64,000 bases of DNA from assembly GCF_000382245.1 (NCBI RefSeq), contig NZ_KB907865.1:62001-126000 (forward strand), written 5' to 3'. The stretch comes from Kushneria aurantia DSM 21353. Its GTDB lineage: Bacteria > Pseudomonadota > Gammaproteobacteria > Pseudomonadales > Halomonadaceae. Below are positions 9,952 to 18,648 of this stretch, piece by piece. The notes under the pieces were generated by a model. The model saw only the letters and a list, made by a program, of their open reading frames with translations. It ran no database searches and was not told the DNA's origin. The translations under genes and the position numbers were made by a program. Position 1 is the stretch's first letter; each line of letters begins with the position of its first letter.

Positions 9952-11301
9952 TCACAGTCGCATAATGTCAAAATAGAAGGCCATCAGCATCAGCGAAGCG
10001 ACCAGCGCCATGCCGATCCGCAGGCCTACAGCCTGGACGCGCTCCGAGACCGGCCGGCCGCGTACCGCCTCGATCAGGTAGTAGACCAGATGACCACCAT
10101 CCAGCACTGGAATCGGCAGCAGGTTGAGCACACCCAGGCTGATGGAGAGATAGGCCAGAAAACTGATAAAGCTCTCTATCCCGGAGCGCGCCGAATCTCC
10201 CGCCACCCGGGCGATGGTGATCGGCCCGGAGAGGTTGGAGGGAGCAATCAGGCCGGTGATCATCTTGCCGATCGACCCAACGGTCAACGCGGTCATTTCA
10301 CCGGTACGCTCAAGTGCCTGACCCACTGCGCCCAGCGGTCCCCACGACAGGGTGCGCTGATACTGCTCGGGCCAGGCTGCCTGTGTCGCCGCGGCACCGA
10401 TGTAACCGCTGCGCTCGCCCCCCTGCTCATTGACCTCGGGAGTGATGGTCAGTTCGCGGCGCACACCGTCACGCTCGACGGTCACGTTCAGGGCGTCGCC
10501 GGCCGCAGCGCGCACCCTGGCTACCAGATCGCCCCACTGCGCGATCGGCTCACCGTCGATCGCCACCACCCGGTCGCCGGCCTGCAGGCCACCGCGCGCC
10601 GCCGGGCCATCCTCCAGCACGCGCCCGATGAGCGGTGCCACATCGGGCCGCCAGGGGGTAAAACCCAGCGTCTGCAGCGGCTGTGGCGGCTCCTGGCGAA
10701 CCATGAAACGTTCCACCGGCAGGCGATGCTCAACGCTGCCACCGGCCTCGCTGCGGGTGGTCATCGTCAGCTCGCCGGTGGTACCGATCTCGCCTACCAG
10801 CGCCAGATTGATATCGCTCCAGCTGGGCGTGTCACGCCCCTCGACGGCGACGATCTGCTGGCCCTGCTGGAGGCCGCCACGATCAGCGGGTGAGCCGGGC
10901 GTCACCTCGCCGACCATGGGGACTACCGTGGTGGTACCCACCATGAACATGACCCAGTAGGCGAAGACAGCGAGTATGAAGTTGGCCAGCGGCCCCGCCG
11001 CCACGATGGCAATGCGGCGATAGACCGACTTGCGATTGAAGGCGCGGTGCTGCTCGGCGGGGTCGACCGGGCCCTCGCGCTCATCGAGCATCTTGACATA
11101 GCCACCCAGTGGAATGGCGGCCAGCGCGAATTCAGTGCCGTGGCGGTCGACGCGCGATACCAGCGGTTTACCGAAGCCCACCGAGAAGCGCAGCACATGA
11201 ACGCCACAGCGCCGTGCCACCCAGAAATGGCCGAACTCATGAATGGTGATCAGCACGCCCAGCACGACGATCACCGCGGCAATGTTCTGTATTACCCCCA
11301 T
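9952..11301 (-). CDS. rseP: Site-2 intramembrane metalloprotease RseP
   Basis: Second-step protease of envelope stress signalling: cuts the anti-sigma factor (RseA/MucA) inside the membrane. 449 aa. The zinc-binding HEFGH lies in the first transmembrane segment (residues 22-26); two PDZ domains sit in the periplasmic middle, and the third ligand is in PIPVLDGGH in the last part. It overlaps dxr by 10 nt. Confidence 0.96.
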   Translation of the reverse strand: MGVIQNIAAVIVVLGVLITIHEFGHFWVARRCGVHVLRFSVGFGKPLVSRVDRHGTEFALAAIPLGGYVKMLDEREGPVDPAEQHRAFNRKSVYRRIAIVAAGPLANFILAVFAYWVMFMVGTTTVVPMVGEVTPGSPADRGGLQQGQQIVAVEGRDTPSWSDINLALVGEIGTTGELTMTTRSEAGGSVEHRLPVERFMVRQEPPQPLQTLGFTPWRPDVAPLIGRVLEDGPAARGGLQAGDRVVAIDGEPIAQWGDLVARVRAAAGDALNVTVERDGVRRELTITPEVNEQGGERSGYIGAAATQAAWPEQYQRTLSWGPLGAVGQALERTGEMTALTVGSIGKMITGLIAPSNLSGPITIARVAGDSARSGIESFISFLAYLSISLGVLNLLPIPVLDGGHLVYYLIEAVRGRPVSERVQAVGLRIGMALVASLMLMAFYFDIMRL

Positions 11302-12494
11302 GGCACTCTCTCCACCGTTACCGCCGCACCCTCGTCGATCAGCGCCTGCACCATCCGCCGCGCGGAGCGGTCGTGGGCCATTATGGTCTCCAGCCCATCC
11401 GCCGAGACGCTTTCGATCTCCTCCAGCGCCCGCGCTACCAGCGCAGCGATCTCGGTAAAGCCAATGCGCCCGGCGAGAAAGGCCTCGACGGCCACCTCGT
11501 TGGCGGCGTTGAGGATCGCCGGCGCCGTACCGCCTGCCGAGATTGCCTCGCGGGCCAGCCGCAGACAGGGAAATCGCTGCATATCGGGGGGTTGAAAGTC
11601 GAGACGCGCCACCGCGAACAGATCCAGCGCCTCGACGCCGGCATCGATGCGCTCCGGCCAGGCCAGCGCATGGGCGATCGGCGTGCGCATATCGGGGTTA
11701 CCCAGTTGCGCCAGCACCGAGCCGTCGCTGTAGGCAGCCATGGAGTGAATCACGCTCTGCGGGTGCACCACCACCTCGATCTGCTCGGGACGGGCGTCGA
11801 ATAGCCAGCACGCCTCGATCAGTTCCAGCCCCTTGTTCATCAGGGTGGCGCTGTCGACCGAGATCTTGCGTCCCATCGACCAGTTGGGATGAGCGCAGGC
11901 CTGCTCGGGAGTAACCCGCGCCAGCGCCGCGGCATCGAACTCGCGGAAAGGGCCACCGGAGGCGGTCAGCAGCAGCCGCGTGATGCCGTGGCGGCCAAGG
12001 CCGCCGCGGTGCTCGCGGGGCAGGCACTGAAAAATGGCATTGTGCTCGGAGTCGAGCGGCAGCAGCACGGCGCCGCAGCGCTCGACCTCGGCCATGAACA
12101 GCGCACCGCTCATTACCAGCGCCTCCTTGTTGGCCAGCAGCACCCGGCGCCCGGCGCGTACCGCCGCAAGCGTCGGCTGCAGGCCGGCGGCGCCGACAAT
12201 CGCCGCCACCACCGTATCGGCCTCGGCCGCCACTTCACACAGCGCTGCCTCGCCCCAGCTCACCTCGACATCGCAACCCGCCTCACGCAGCGCATCGGCC
12301 AGCCAGCGCGCCCCCGCTTCGCTGCCCAGCACCGCCCGCTCGGGCCGATGCTCGAGACACAGCGCCAGCAGCTTGTCGTGGCTTTCGTGGGCGGTCAGCG
12401 CATGCAACCGATAGCGCTGCGGATGACGCGCGAGAACGTCGAGCGTGCTGCTACCGATCGAACCGGTAGCGCCCAGCAGGGTTATCGTCTGCAT
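11292..12494 (-). CDS. dxr: 1-deoxy-D-xylulose 5-phosphate reductoisomerase
   Basis: Makes 2-C-methylerythritol 4-phosphate in the non-mevalonate isoprenoid pathway, using NADPH. 400 aa. The nucleotide-binding motif [16 protein letters not shown] is at the N-terminus; the metal/substrate region reads ASGGPFRE with [12 protein letters not shown] before it, and [19 protein letters not shown] follows. I start at MQTITLL, behind a GGGGAG site. It overlaps rseP and follows cdsA by 75 nt. Confidence 0.96.
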   Translation of the reverse strand: MQTITLLGATGSIGSSTLDVLARHPQRYRLHALTAHESHDKLLALCLEHRPERAVLGSEAGARWLADALREAGCDVEVSWGEAALCEVAAEADTVVAAIVGAAGLQPTLAAVRAGRRVLLANKEALVMSGALFMAEVERCGAVLLPLDSEHNAIFQCLPREHRGGLGRHGITRLLLTASGGPFREFDAAALARVTPEQACAHPNWSMGRKISVDSATLMNKGLELIEACWLFDARPEQIEVVVHPQSVIHSMAAYSDGSVLAQLGNPDMRTPIAHALAWPERIDAGVEALDLFAVARLDFQPPDMQRFPCLRLAREAISAGGTAPAILNAANEVAVEAFLAGRIGFTEIAALVARALEEIESVSADGLETIMAHDRSARRMVQALIDEGAAVTVERVPWG

Positions 12495-12569
12495 GGCGGA
12501 CTCCCCGAGAGAACTGCCCCGGGCGTCACGGCCCGGGTGCACTGGATAGACGCCGGAGAAAGGCGACAG

Positions 12570-13367
12570 TCAGCTGACCCACGGTGCCAGCAGCGCAAAA
12601 ATGGGAATAGCGGCGGTCAGGCTGTCGACCCGGTCGAGCAGGCCACCATGGCCCGGCAGCAGATTACCGGAATCCTTGATGCCGCGAAAACGCTTGAGCA
12701 TGCTCTCGGTGAGATCGCCCAGCACCGAAGCGCCGGTCACCACCGCGCTGATAATCATCAGCCATAGCGTCTGGCCGACGCCAAAGCCCTGCCACAGTGC
12801 CATGATCAGCGCCAGCACCAGGGTTGCCGCCAGCGCACCGTAGACGCCCGCCCACGACTTGCCGGGACTGACTCGCGGCGCCAGCTTGCGCCTGCCGAAA
12901 GCGCGGCCGGCGAAGTAGGCGGCGATATCCGACCCCCACACCACAAACAGCACGTAGAGCAGCCACAGCGGTGACTCACGCAGCAGTACCAGCGCCACCC
13001 AGCACGGCAGCAGCACCCAAAGCCCCATCACGTAGCGCGCCGCGCGGCTGCCCCACTGCTCGCTGCGCCGCGGGTAGCGAATCACCCAGTAGAGGCACGC
13101 CAGCCAGCCCGCCAGCGCGAACCACAGCGGCCAGACATGGGTGGCAATGCCGCTCGACCAGGCCAGCGCCATCAACGCCACCAGCGATACCGCCGAAAGC
13201 GCCCGCTCGCTGGTCGACTCGGCCCCGGCAAGATTGGACCACTCCCAGCCGCAGGCGGCGATCAGAACGCCCACGAAGGTGGCATACCAGCCGCCCCCCA
13301 GGGTGAAGAGAAGAATCAGCGAGGCGGGACCGATGGCCAGCGCCGTGAGCACGCGTTGTTTAAGCAC
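12570..13367 (-). CDS. cdsA: Phosphatidate cytidylyltransferase
   Basis: Integral membrane enzyme that makes CDP-diacylglycerol from phosphatidate and CTP, the entry to phospholipid head-group synthesis. 265 aa with about eight hydrophobic segments. The family signature near the C-terminus is complete: SMLKRFRGIKDSGNLLPG followed by HGGLLDRVDSL. It overlaps uppS by 8 nt. Confidence 0.95.
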   Translation of the reverse strand: MLKQRVLTALAIGPASLILLFTLGGGWYATFVGVLIAACGWEWSNLAGAESTSERALSAVSLVALMALAWSSGIATHVWPLWFALAGWLACLYWVIRYPRRSEQWGSRAARYVMGLWVLLPCWVALVLLRESPLWLLYVLFVVWGSDIAAYFAGRAFGRRKLAPRVSPGKSWAGVYGALAATLVLALIMALWQGFGVGQTLWLMIISAVVTGASVLGDLTESMLKRFRGIKDSGNLLPGHGGLLDRVDSLTAAIPIFALLAPWVS

Positions 13368-14103
13368 CCTGAACCTCGATCTGTTCGTCGGTCATACCGA
13401 AACGGCGCTTGCGCCCGGCGTAGACCCGCAGCGCCTCATCGAAGGCTTCGGCATCAAAATCCGGCCAGTAAAGCGGTGAAAAATAGAACTCGGCGTAGGC
13501 CATCTGCCAGAGCAGAAAGTTGCTGATACGCTGCTCGCCGCTGGTACGGATGCAGAGATCCACATCCGGCACGTCATCGAGGGCCATCTCGCCGGCAAAA
13601 GCAGCTTCGTCGATCGCGTCGGAACAGAGATCGCCGTTCTCGACACGCTGCGCCAGCCGCCGCGCGGCGCTGGCGATGTCCCAGCGGCCGCCATAGTTGA
13701 CCGCCACCACCAGGTGCAGCCCGCGGTTGTGACAGGTCAACGACTCGGCGTGTTCGATGGCACGATTGAGCGGCGCCGAAAGCGGCGAGCGCTCGCCGAT
13801 CACACTCAGCCGAATGCCGTTTTTGTGCAAACGCGACACTTCGCGCTTGAGCGCCATGATGAAAAGCTCCATCAGGGCACTCACCTCGTGCTCCGGTCGC
13901 TTCCAGTTTTCGCTGGAGAAGGCGAACAGGGTTACCGCCTTGAGCCGATGCTCTGCCGCGCGCCGAATGACGGCGCGCACCGACTCGACGCCGGCATGGT
14001 GGCCGCGCACCCCGGAAAGACCGTGATGTCTCGCCCAGCGGTTGTTGCCATCCATGATAATGGCGACATGGCCAGGCAGATTGGTGATCGAATCAGACGT
14101 CAT
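13360..14103 (-). CDS. uppS: Undecaprenyl diphosphate synthase
   Basis: Cis-prenyltransferase that builds the C55 lipid carrier for peptidoglycan and O-antigen. 247 aa. The catalytic motif HVAIIMDGNNRWAR holds the essential Asp near residue 18; later motifs TLFAFSSENWKRP and the C-terminal RTSGEQRISNFLLWQ with FYFSPLYWPDF are all present. It precedes cdsA, with which it overlaps. Confidence 0.96.
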   Translation of the reverse strand: MTSDSITNLPGHVAIIMDGNNRWARHHGLSGVRGHHAGVESVRAVIRRAAEHRLKAVTLFAFSSENWKRPEHEVSALMELFIMALKREVSRLHKNGIRLSVIGERSPLSAPLNRAIEHAESLTCHNRGLHLVVAVNYGGRWDIASAARRLAQRVENGDLCSDAIDEAAFAGEMALDDVPDVDLCIRTSGEQRISNFLLWQMAYAEFYFSPLYWPDFDAEAFDEALRVYAGRKRRFGMTDEQIEVQGA

Positions 14104-14197
14104 GGCATCTCACGGGGCACGAGGCAGCACTGCGTGGACAAATGAAGACAGCGCCGGAAACCGGACAGCAGCGTTTGGCGGCAGGACACCTCTGCGC

Positions 14198-14755
14198 TCA
14201 GACCTGCATCAGGTCATGTTCCTTGTGTTCGAGCGCCTTGTCGATATCGGCAATGAAACGATCGGTCAGCTTTTGAATATTGTCTTCGGCCTGACGCTCC
14301 TCGTCCTCGGTGATCTCCTTCTGCTTGAGAAGGGATTTGGCCTCGTTGTTGGCATCGCGACGCACGTTGCGTACCGCGACCCGGGCGCTTTCCGCTTCCG
14401 AACGGGCCTGCTTGATATAGCCCTTGCGGGTCTCCTCGGTCAGCGGCGGCATGGGTACGCGGATGACGGTGCCGGCAGTCGCCGGGTTGAGGCCCAGGTC
14501 AGCGGTCATGATCGCTTTTTCGACCTTCTGCACCATCGACTTCTCCCACGGGATCACGGCGAGCGTGCGGGCGTCCTCGACATTGACGTTGGCCACCTGC
14601 GAGACCGGCATCTCGGCGCCGTAGTACTCGACCCGCACTGCATCGAGAATACTCGGGTGAGCGCGGCCGGTACGAATCCTGTTGAAGCTGCCGTGAAGCG
14701 CCTCGACGCTCTTGCTCATGCGGCTCTCGGCGTCTTTCTGAATCTCGTTGATCAC
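14198..14755 (-). CDS. frr: Ribosome recycling factor
   Basis: Splits post-termination ribosomes together with EF-G. 185 aa from the GTG at 14753-14755, exactly the length of E. coli RRF; AGAGGG lies about 7 nt upstream. The protein starts [12 protein letters not shown] and has the family segments [15 protein letters not shown] and [11 protein letters not shown] longer in-frame reading adds 34 unrelated residues and is rejected. Follows pyrH by 64 nt. Confidence 0.96.
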   Translation of the reverse strand: MINEIQKDAESRMSKSVEALHGSFNRIRTGRAHPSILDAVRVEYYGAEMPVSQVANVNVEDARTLAVIPWEKSMVQKVEKAIMTADLGLNPATAGTVIRVPMPPLTEETRKGYIKQARSEAESARVAVRNVRRDANNEAKSLLKQKEITEDEERQAEDNIQKLTDRFIADIDKALEHKEHDLMQV

Positions 14756-14819
14756 GTGTAAACCCTCTGCTCTGACTGATGGCAATACTGACCGACAGGG
14801 CGATGCCAGCACTTCCCTG

Positions 14820-15563
14820 CTACTGCGACGGCCCTTCGTCGACGATGGTACCTTCACGACCGCCCATGACGAGGTTCAAAAGCGCGCCCCGACGGGACAT
14901 ATCGAAGACGCGAACCGGCATCGAATGGTCACGCACCAGGCAGATGGCGGTCAAATCCATCACGCCCAGTTTCTGATCGAGAACATCGTCGTAGCTGAGC
15001 CGTTGGTATTTGGTCGCCTCCGGGTAACGTACCGGGTCGCGGTCATAGACACCATCCACCTTGGTGGCCTTGAGTACCACGTTGGCGTCGATCTCGATTC
15101 CGCGCAGACAGGCGGCGCTGTCGGTGGTGAAGAAGGGGTTGCCGGTACCGGCAGAGAAGATCACCACGTCGCCGGCGGTGAGATAGCGGATGGCGGTACG
15201 CCGGTCGTAATGTTCGACCACGCCGCTCATGGGAATCGCCGACATGACCCGCGAGCGAATATTGGCGCGCTCCAGGGCGTCGCGCATCGCCAGCGCGTTC
15301 ATCACAGTGGCCAACATACCCATGTGGTCACCCGTCACCCGCTCCATGCCGGCGGCATGCAGCGCCGCACCGCGAAACAGGTTACCGCCGCCGATCACCA
15401 TGCCGACCTGCACGCCGATACCGACCAGCTGGCCGATCTCCAGCGCCATGCGATCGAGCACCTTGGGGTCTATACCAAACTCCTGCTCGCCGGTCAGCGC
15501 CTCGCCTGACAGTTTGAGCAGGATACGCTTGTACTTGGCGTTGCGTTCCGCATTGGGGGGCAT
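14820..15563 (-). CDS. pyrH: UMP kinase
   Basis: Amino-acid-kinase-fold enzyme that phosphorylates UMP to UDP in pyrimidine nucleotide synthesis. 247 aa. Motifs: [13 protein letters not shown] near the N-terminus, [11 protein letters not shown] for nucleotide binding, and [13 protein letters not shown] and [12 protein letters not shown] in the UMP/ATP region. Lies between tsf and frr in the conserved order. Confidence 0.96.
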   Translation of the reverse strand: MPPNAERNAKYKRILLKLSGEALTGEQEFGIDPKVLDRMALEIGQLVGIGVQVGMVIGGGNLFRGAALHAAGMERVTGDHMGMLATVMNALAMRDALERANIRSRVMSAIPMSGVVEHYDRRTAIRYLTAGDVVIFSAGTGNPFFTTDSAACLRGIEIDANVVLKATKVDGVYDRDPVRYPEATKYQRLSYDDVLDQKLGVMDLTAICLVRDHSMPVRVFDMSRRGALLNLVMGGREGTIVDEGPSQ

Positions 15564-15655
15564 GTGGCATCCTCCTGATGACCCGGGACGGAGAAAAGTG
15601 ATGCGCCGCCACCGATGACCGTCGCCGGTCGCTCACCGGGGGCAGATACACGAAA

Positions 15656-15673
15656 GCGTGCGCGAACGCACGC
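15656..15673 (-). promoter_or_regulatory. UUCG-capped hairpin between tsf and pyrH
   Basis: On the minus strand a 7-bp stem (GCGTGCG and complement) closes a TTCG loop, an unusually stable RNA tetraloop, followed by TTTCGTG. The T-run is short, so it is more likely a partial terminator or an mRNA-end protector between the two genes. Confidence 0.5.
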
Positions 15674-15733
15674 CTTCGATAATGCCGTCGATCGATCGGA
15701 CCGGCCGACAGCATGGCAAAACAGGCCGCGCTC

Positions 15734-16603
15734 TCAACCGCGACGCGCCTGTTCCATGACCTCTTTGGCGAAGTCGACCTCTTCCTTCTCGATGCCTTCG
15801 CCGACCTCGAAGCGCAGGAAACTCTCCACTTCGGCGCCGGCCTCTTTGGCGTACTCGGCGACCGTCTGGTTCTGGTCCTTGACGAACGGCTGGTTGACCA
15901 GGCTGTTCTCGGCAAGGTACTTCTTCAGCCGGCCCTGCACCATTTTCTCGGCGATTTCGGCGGGCTTGCCGGCCATGTCGGGCTGCGCCATGATGATCGC
16001 CTTCTCGCCGTCGAGCTCTGCCTGCGGCATCTTCTCGGGATGCGATACCGACGGGTTGATGGCCGCCACGTGCATGGCGATATCGCGCGCCACTTCCTGA
16101 TTGCCACCCTTGAGCACGACAACGGCACCGATGCGGTCGCCGTGCACATAGGCACCGACGCTGCCGCCCTCGGGAGCTTCGATCACGGCGGCACGACGCA
16201 CGGTGATATTCTCGCCGATCTTCTGCACCAGCTGAGCGCGCGCCTCTTCCAGCTCACCGTCCATGATGATCGCGACGTCTTCGCTACGCGTGTCGAACAC
16301 CTTGTTGAGCACTTCATTGGCGAAGTCGCGGAAATTGTCATCGCGCGAGACGAAATCGGTCTCGGAGTTGACCTCCAGCATCACGGCGGTGCTGGCGTCG
16401 TCGGAGACGCGCGTCAGCACCGCGCCCTCGGCAGCGACACGGCCGGCCTTTTTGGCCGACTTGAGCCCGGCGTTCTTGCGCAGGTTGTCGATCGCGGTGT
16501 CGATATTGCCGTCGGCTTCGGTGAGCGCCTTTTTGCACTCCATCATGCCAAGCCCGGTGCGTTCGCGCAGTTCCTTGACCTGAGATGCGCTGATAGCTGC
16601 CAT
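15734..16603 (-). CDS. tsf: Translation elongation factor Ts
   Basis: Guanine nucleotide exchange factor for EF-Tu. 289 aa. The N-terminal domain starts [17 protein letters not shown] and contains the family signature [18 protein letters not shown]; the core reads [16 protein letters not shown] chose the ATG at 16603 with AGAGG upstream, as the mature N-terminus matches other EF-Ts proteins; an in-frame ATG 7 codons earlier is less likely. Second gene of the rpsB-tsf unit. Confidence 0.96.
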   Translation of the reverse strand: MAAISASQVKELRERTGLGMMECKKALTEADGNIDTAIDNLRKNAGLKSAKKAGRVAAEGAVLTRVSDDASTAVMLEVNSETDFVSRDDNFRDFANEVLNKVFDTRSEDVAIIMDGELEEARAQLVQKIGENITVRRAAVIEAPEGGSVGAYVHGDRIGAVVVLKGGNQEVARDIAMHVAAINPSVSHPEKMPQAELDGEKAIIMAQPDMAGKPAEIAEKMVQGRLKKYLAENSLVNQPFVKDQNQTVAEYAKEAGAEVESFLRFEVGEGIEKEEVDFAKEVMEQARRG

Positions 16604-16640
16604 GTGATTAACCTCTGTATTCAAGTCTGAATGTCACAAC

Positions 16641-16662
16641 AAGGGGGCCCGCAAGCCCCCTT
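16641..16662 (-). terminator. Attenuator-like hairpin between rpsB and tsf
   Basis: Arms 16641-16648 and 16655-16662 form an 8-bp stem of AAGGGGGC type with a 6-nt loop. On the minus strand it is followed by TTGTTGTG, a poor T-run. The rpsB-tsf junction is known in enterobacteria to carry a partial terminator that lowers tsf expression; this hairpin is in that place. Confidence 0.55.
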
Positions 16663-16705
16663 CGGCGCCGCTGGCGGCGCGGACGACACTTGCCCCGGGG
16701 CCGAC

Positions 16706-17443
16706 TCAGTCGGAAGTGGCCTCGGCATCGGCGGTTTCGTCAACCTCGACAAACTCGTCCGGGCGGCCCTCTTTCGACTTCGCGCAGGCGTCGGCGATGG
16801 CGCGCACATAGATCTGAATGGCGCGGATCGAATCGTCGTTGCCGGGAATGACGTAGTCGACGCCATCCGGATCGGAGTTGGAATCCACCACGCCGATAAC
16901 CGGGATACCCAGCTTGTTGGCCTCGTTGATGGCGATCCGCTCATGGTCGACGTCCACCACGAACATCACGTCCGGCAGACCGCCCATGTCCTTGATACCG
17001 CCGATGGAGCGCTCGAGCTTCTCCTGCTCGCGGGTTGCCATCAGGACTTCCTTCTTGGTCAGCTTGTCGAAGGTGCCGTCCTCGTGCATGGCTTCCAGCT
17101 CGCGCAGACGCTTGATCGACTGACGAATGGTCTTGTAGTTCGTCAGCATGCCGCCCAGCCAGCGGTGATTGACGAACGGCTGACCGGCGCGGCGCGCCTC
17201 CTCGGCAACGATTTTGGCGGCGGCGCGCTTGGTGCCAACAAACATGATCTTGTTGTTGTTGGCGGCCATGCGCTCGACCACTGCGGTGGCTTCATTGATC
17301 GCCGGCAGCGTATGTTCGAGGTTGATGATGTGAATCTTGTTACGCGCCCCGAAGATGTACTTGCCCATCTTCGGATTCCAGTAGCGGGTCTGGTGGCCGA
17401 AGTGGGCACCCGCCTTGAGCAGATCGCGCATATTGACTGACAT
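16706..17443 (-). CDS. rpsB: 30S ribosomal protein S2
   Basis: Small-subunit ribosomal protein. 245 aa from the ATG at 17443, behind AGGAG. Starts [18 protein letters not shown] and has [25 protein letters not shown] and the internal segment [17 protein letters not shown] reading starting 52 codons upstream adds non-conserved sequence and is rejected. The long leader upstream may be where S2 represses its own synthesis. Confidence 0.97.
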   Translation of the reverse strand: MSVNMRDLLKAGAHFGHQTRYWNPKMGKYIFGARNKIHIINLEHTLPAINEATAVVERMAANNNKIMFVGTKRAAAKIVAEEARRAGQPFVNHRWLGGMLTNYKTIRQSIKRLRELEAMHEDGTFDKLTKKEVLMATREQEKLERSIGGIKDMGGLPDVMFVVDVDHERIAINEANKLGIPVIGVVDSNSDPDGVDYVIPGNDDSIRAIQIYVRAIADACAKSKEGRPDEFVEVDETADAEATSD

Positions 17444-17634
17444 GATGACTCTCCTGAGTATCGGGTTAAGCCTCCACGAACCCCATGGATCCAACCGCTG
17501 CACCTGTGGCGGCGACGGCGGCACCCGGGACCATGTGACGGTACGTGTGTGGTCTCTGTGTGGTTGAAACGCTCTCCCGGCATCAGCTGCGCCTGGCACT
17601 TGTTGCCTCGCAGTCGATGGATTGCAGGAAAACG
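17444..17634 (-). promoter_or_regulatory. Long 5' leader of rpsB, possible S2 autoregulatory element
   Basis: About 190 nt separate the candidate promoter from the rpsB start. The leader contains a GGGTT/AACCC stem (17463-17467 with 17479-17483) enclosing GTGGAGGC, just upstream of the true ribosome binding site. In gammaproteobacteria S2 binds the rpsB leader to repress rpsB-tsf. I infer a similar element from position and structure; I could not fold it fully. Confidence 0.4.
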
Positions 17635-17640
17635 CGCGGC

Positions 17641-17669
17641 TTTATACCATACATCACCGCCATGATGAA
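17641..17669 (-). promoter_or_regulatory. Candidate sigma-70 promoter of rpsB-tsf
   Basis: Minus strand: TTCATC at 17664-17669 as a weak -35, a 17-nt spacer, and TATAAA at 17641-17646 as a strong -10. It lies about 200 nt upstream of the rpsB start, in the divergent region with map. Confidence 0.45.
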
Positions 17670-17803
17670 GCCGAACCTTGTCGGTGGCCGCCGGGATAGT
17701 CTCCGCGACGCCATCGTGCGGCGCTATTTTCTTCCGGGCGTCACCGCCGCTGCAGGCCGCCTGCCAGCAGAGAGCGTGACGCGCCCGTCAACCACGAGAC
17801 GAC

Positions 17804-18592
17804 ATGAATATCCCCATCCATAGTGCTGAAGAGATCGAAAAACTGCGTATCGCCGGACGGCTGGCCGCCAGCGTGCTGGAGATGATCGAGGCGCATATTC
17901 GCCCCGGCATCTCCACCGGCGAGATCGACCGCCTCTGCCAGCGCTACCTGGAAGACGAACTGGGCGCCATCTCCGCTACCATCGGCTACCACGGCTATCA
18001 GCACGCCACCTGCATCTCCCTCAACCATGTGGTCTGTCACGGCATTCCCGACTTCGGCAAGAAACTGAAAAAGGGCGATATCTTCAATATCGATGTTACG
18101 CTGATCAAGGAGGGCTACTACGGCGACACCAGCCGCATGTTCGTGGTGGGTGAGAACATTCGCGGCGAGCGCCTGTCGCGAGTCACGCAGGAGTGTCTCT
18201 ACGCGGGAATGAAGGTCATGCGCCCCGGTGCCCGGCTTTCCGACATCGGCCGTGCAATCGAGACCCATGCCCACCAGAATGGCTACAGCGTGGTACGCGA
18301 CTTCTGCGGCCACGGCATCGGCTCGCAGTTTCATCAGGATCCGCAGGTGCTGCACTATAACGGCTACGGCGAGCACAACGACGCCGTACTCGAAGCGGGC
18401 ATGTGCCTGACCGTCGAGCCGATGATCAACGCCGGCGGCTGGCAGACCAGGGTGCTCAAGGATGGCTGGACCGCGGTGACCCGCGACAAGAGCCTGTCGG
18501 CGCAGTGGGAGCATACCCTGGTGATCACCGCCGATGGCATCGAAGTCACCACCGCCCGCCATGACGAGGACCTGAGTTTTCTTCATGACTGA
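17804..18592 (+). CDS. map: Methionine aminopeptidase, type I
   Basis: Removes the initiator methionine from new proteins. 262 aa. The five metal ligands of the family are in place: two Asp in FNIDVTLIKEGYYGDTSRM, His in GHGIG, Glu in TVEPMI and Glu in WEHTLVI. Short N-terminus typical of type I. Divergent from rpsB, as in most gammaproteobacteria, and followed 56 nt later by glnD. Confidence 0.96.
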   Translation: MNIPIHSAEEIEKLRIAGRLAASVLEMIEAHIRPGISTGEIDRLCQRYLEDELGAISATIGYHGYQHATCISLNHVVCHGIPDFGKKLKKGDIFNIDVTLIKEGYYGDTSRMFVVGENIRGERLSRVTQECLYAGMKVMRPGARLSDIGRAIETHAHQNGYSVVRDFCGHGIGSQFHQDPQVLHYNGYGEHNDAVLEAGMCLTVEPMINAGGWQTRVLKDGWTAVTRDKSLSAQWEHTLVITADGIEVTTARHDEDLSFLHD

Positions 18593-18648
18593 GCGGTGAT
18601 GCGCGACGGGGCCCCACAACAACATCCAAGGCTGACGATACTCCGCCC

